Assembly (NCBI GenBank): GCA_934747325.1
Contig: CAKVGW010000031.1
Location: 1 to 21,892 of the forward strand
Source of the DNA: an uncultured Candidatus Melainabacteria bacterium
GTDB lineage: Bacteria > Cyanobacteriota > Vampirovibrionia > Gastranaerophilales > Gastranaerophilaceae
Reading direction: 5' to 3'
DNA length: 21,892 nucleotides
Shown piece after piece: positions 20,585-21,892 of the stretch. The translations under genes were made by a program, and so were the position numbers. A model generated the notes under the pieces. It saw only the letters and a list, made by a program, of their open reading frames with translations, did not search any database and was not told the DNA's origin. Position 1 is the stretch's first letter; every line of letters starts with the position of its first letter.

Positions 20585-21583
20585 TTAAACAACCATATCG
20601 TTAAAATCTTTTGCATCATCATAGTTAAACATGTGAATGAATGTATAAAGCATTTTTGCTGAAAACTTCTTAGAACCTACTTCAAGCATAGTGCGAAGAA
20701 CTTCTTTGTTATTAGCAACAACAGTATGAGTTCTATTAAATGCTAAATTGTCATAGAAATTCGCAACATTAATGATTTGGCTGTATTCAGAAATAAAATC
20801 ATTAGACAAACCTTGCGGATATCCTGAACCATCATTGTTTTCGTGGTGTTCAAGAGCAACAAGTGCAATTTCTTCAGGAAGTTCAAGGGCATCTTTAATA
20901 AGTTTATAGCCAAGAATTGTGTGTTCTTTTACGGAATCTTCATTCATTGTAATCAAGGCTTGTGTGTCAGGCATATCAATTTTAATTTTGCCTATATCAT
21001 GTAAAAGTGCCGCAAGAATAACTTGGTCAATTGATGAAGTTGTAAATTCTAATTTTGTCGCAATCAAACCTGACATTACAGCAACATTTAGAGGATGACA
21101 AAGTTCATACTCACCTAAAAATCTTATTCTGGAACCTTTACTGGATTTGTTAAGTTGCTTATAAACTTCTGTTTTTAAAACTCCAATAAGAGAATTTAGT
21201 TTTAATAAACCTTCTTCAAAAAAACCTTCTAAAAATAAATCTAAGATACGCTTGTAAAAATATTTAATTTTAGCTTGTGTTTCCATTTTTACATAAGCAT
21301 CTTTATTAAGAACGGTTTGGAAATCGGTTGCATCTATAGTATCATAAGAGAAATTGAGTAATTTAGCATTCTTTTTATGTTCGTCTTGTTTTTGTGGGTT
21401 TTCTTCTTGTTCAGTTTCACTGTTATATTCTTCTGTATATACGTGAATATGGTTCTTTAGCATAATAAGTTTGCCCGGAGTAAGAACTTCACCAGCTTCT
21501 AGAATTTTTCCTTTATTTTCTGAGTACAAATCAAAAGGTAAAACCTTATAATTACTCAATTCTTTATTTGTAACTATTCTCAT
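20585..21583 (-). CDS. HD-GYP domain protein, probable c-di-GMP phosphodiesterase
   Basis: 332 aa, no membrane segment. N-terminal part (about 1-60) of unknown fold, an acidic/Gln-rich linker (about 52-72), a helical region, then the HD-GYP domain (about 155-320). Seen: H163, LLHDIGK (H195, D196), EHTILGY (H221), EHHENNDGSGYP (H246, H247, E248 and the GYP signature 254-256). The downstream metal-binding position usually reads 'aDxYDAL'; here it is VANFYDNL, with Asn275 in place of the Asp, which may weaken one metal. Family role: hydrolyses c-di-GMP, favouring motility over biofilm, which suits the flagellar genes in the window. No Shine-Dalgarno; see the promoter entry. Confidence 0.88.
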   Translation of the reverse strand: MRIVTNKELSNYKVLPFDLYSENKGKILEAGEVLTPGKLIMLKNHIHVYTEEYNSETEQEENPQKQDEHKKNAKLLNFSYDTIDATDFQTVLNKDAYVKMETQAKIKYFYKRILDLFLEGFFEEGLLKLNSLIGVLKTEVYKQLNKSSKGSRIRFLGEYELCHPLNVAVMSGLIATKLEFTTSSIDQVILAALLHDIGKIKIDMPDTQALITMNEDSVKEHTILGYKLIKDALELPEEIALVALEHHENNDGSGYPQGLSNDFISEYSQIINVANFYDNLAFNRTHTVVANNKEVLRTMLEVGSKKFSAKMLYTFIHMFNYDDAKDFNDMVV

Positions 21584-21590
21584 AGTTAGA

Positions 21591-21599
21591 ATTATAACA
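21591..21599 (-). promoter_or_regulatory. Extended -10 of the HD-GYP gene, implying a leaderless mRNA
   Basis: Minus strand TGTTATAAT; the -10 hexamer (21591-21596) ends 7 nt before the A of the ATG at 21583. Transcription would begin at or within 1-2 nt of the start codon. -35 region weak. Confidence 0.6.
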
Positions 21600-21638
21600 C
21601 TTTTAAAATTTTAAACATACGCTATTTGTTCTATTTTT

Positions 21639-21892
21639 TTACAACTCTCTGCGACCTTCTATTGCACGAGCAAGGGTCACTTCGTCTGCGTATTCTAAAT
21701 CTGCTCCCACGGGTAACCCGAAAGCTATACGAGAAATTTTTATACCGAATGGTTTGATTAATTTTGTCAAATACAAACTTGTCGCTTCACCTTCTACAGA
21801 AGGTGACAAAGCAAGAATAACTTCCTGAACTTCTTCATTTGTAAGTCTTTGGAGTAATTCTTTTATTCTAATATCCTCTGCACCTATTCCAT
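21639..21892 (-). CDS. recR: RecR recombination protein, C-terminal part (runs off the window)
   Basis: Partial; the stop TAA is at 21639-21641 and 83 codons are visible up to the right edge, so the start lies outside. The translation reads [16 protein letters not shown] ... [19 protein letters not shown] ... [39 protein letters not shown] is the end of the Toprim domain and [21 protein letters not shown] is the RecR C-terminal signature. RecR works with RecO (and RecF) to load RecA at gaps. Compared with the usual 200 or so residues this is the last 40 percent. HD-GYP begins 55 bp downstream, with its own promoter. Confidence 0.95.
   Translation of the reverse strand, partial: GIGAEDIRIKELLQRLTNEEVQEVILALSPSVEGEATSLYLTKLIKPFGIKISRIAFGLPVGADLEYADEVTLARAIEGRREL

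Overview
The window is low-GC, gene-dense bacterial chromosome with no rRNA, tRNA, CRISPR array, transposase or phage block. Several traits point to a non-photosynthetic relative of cyanobacteria, most likely a gut-type Melainabacteria/Vampirovibrionia (Gastranaerophilales-like) genome: a DAP-type murE (Gram-negative style wall), flagellar export genes, a slipin/NfeD pair, an HCP-associated DUF1858 protein, very low GC, and a protein whose N-terminus (MGMAASQARYLALTARKTN) I associate with that group. This placement is inference from gene content; no marker RNA is present.

Layout. (1) 1-3764, minus strand: a three-domain wall hydrolase (LysM + GH24 lysozyme + amidase_3), then a two-gene operon of a GspE-N-domain/coiled-coil protein and a Rhizobium etli-type asparaginase. 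(2) 3852-5147, plus: flagellar late-assembly trio flaG-fliS-fliT-like. (3) 5299-7337: HU gene with a clear promoter, convergent on an NAD-type isocitrate dehydrogenase; then a TSCPD-domain protein; the spacers carry short GC-rich palindromic repeats. (4) 7360-12363, plus: an unrecognised two-half protein, ftsI and murE overlapping by one base, a repeat element, and a short nagA-like deacetylase. (5) 12505-15374: a radical SAM/SPASM protein, then an EmrB/QacA-type 14-TM exporter whose promoter overlaps a tandem palindromic operator, and a previously unlisted 49-aa gene on the opposite strand. (6) 15459-19118, plus: DUF1858 redox protein, nfeD-slipin operon, a small secreted protein, and a phosphohexomutase. 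(7) 19127-21892, minus: a large coiled-coil-ended protein, an HD-GYP phosphodiesterase, and the C-terminal part of recR running off the window.

Functional themes are cell-wall synthesis and turnover (lysin, FtsI, MurE, NagA-like, phosphohexomutase) and motility/c-di-GMP signalling (FlaG/FliS/FliT, HD-GYP). Regulatory reading is unusually clear: many promoters have an extended -10 of the form TGnTAWAAT, and at least two genes (radical SAM, HD-GYP) have that -10 placed so that transcription would start at the ATG, suggesting leaderless mRNAs. The most novel-looking items are the mosaic palindromic repeat family in spacers, the tandem operator of the exporter, the unrecognised GFWG-repeat protein at 7360, and the 49-aa gene at 15225-15374. 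I did not find a clear defence, toxin or RiPP system.
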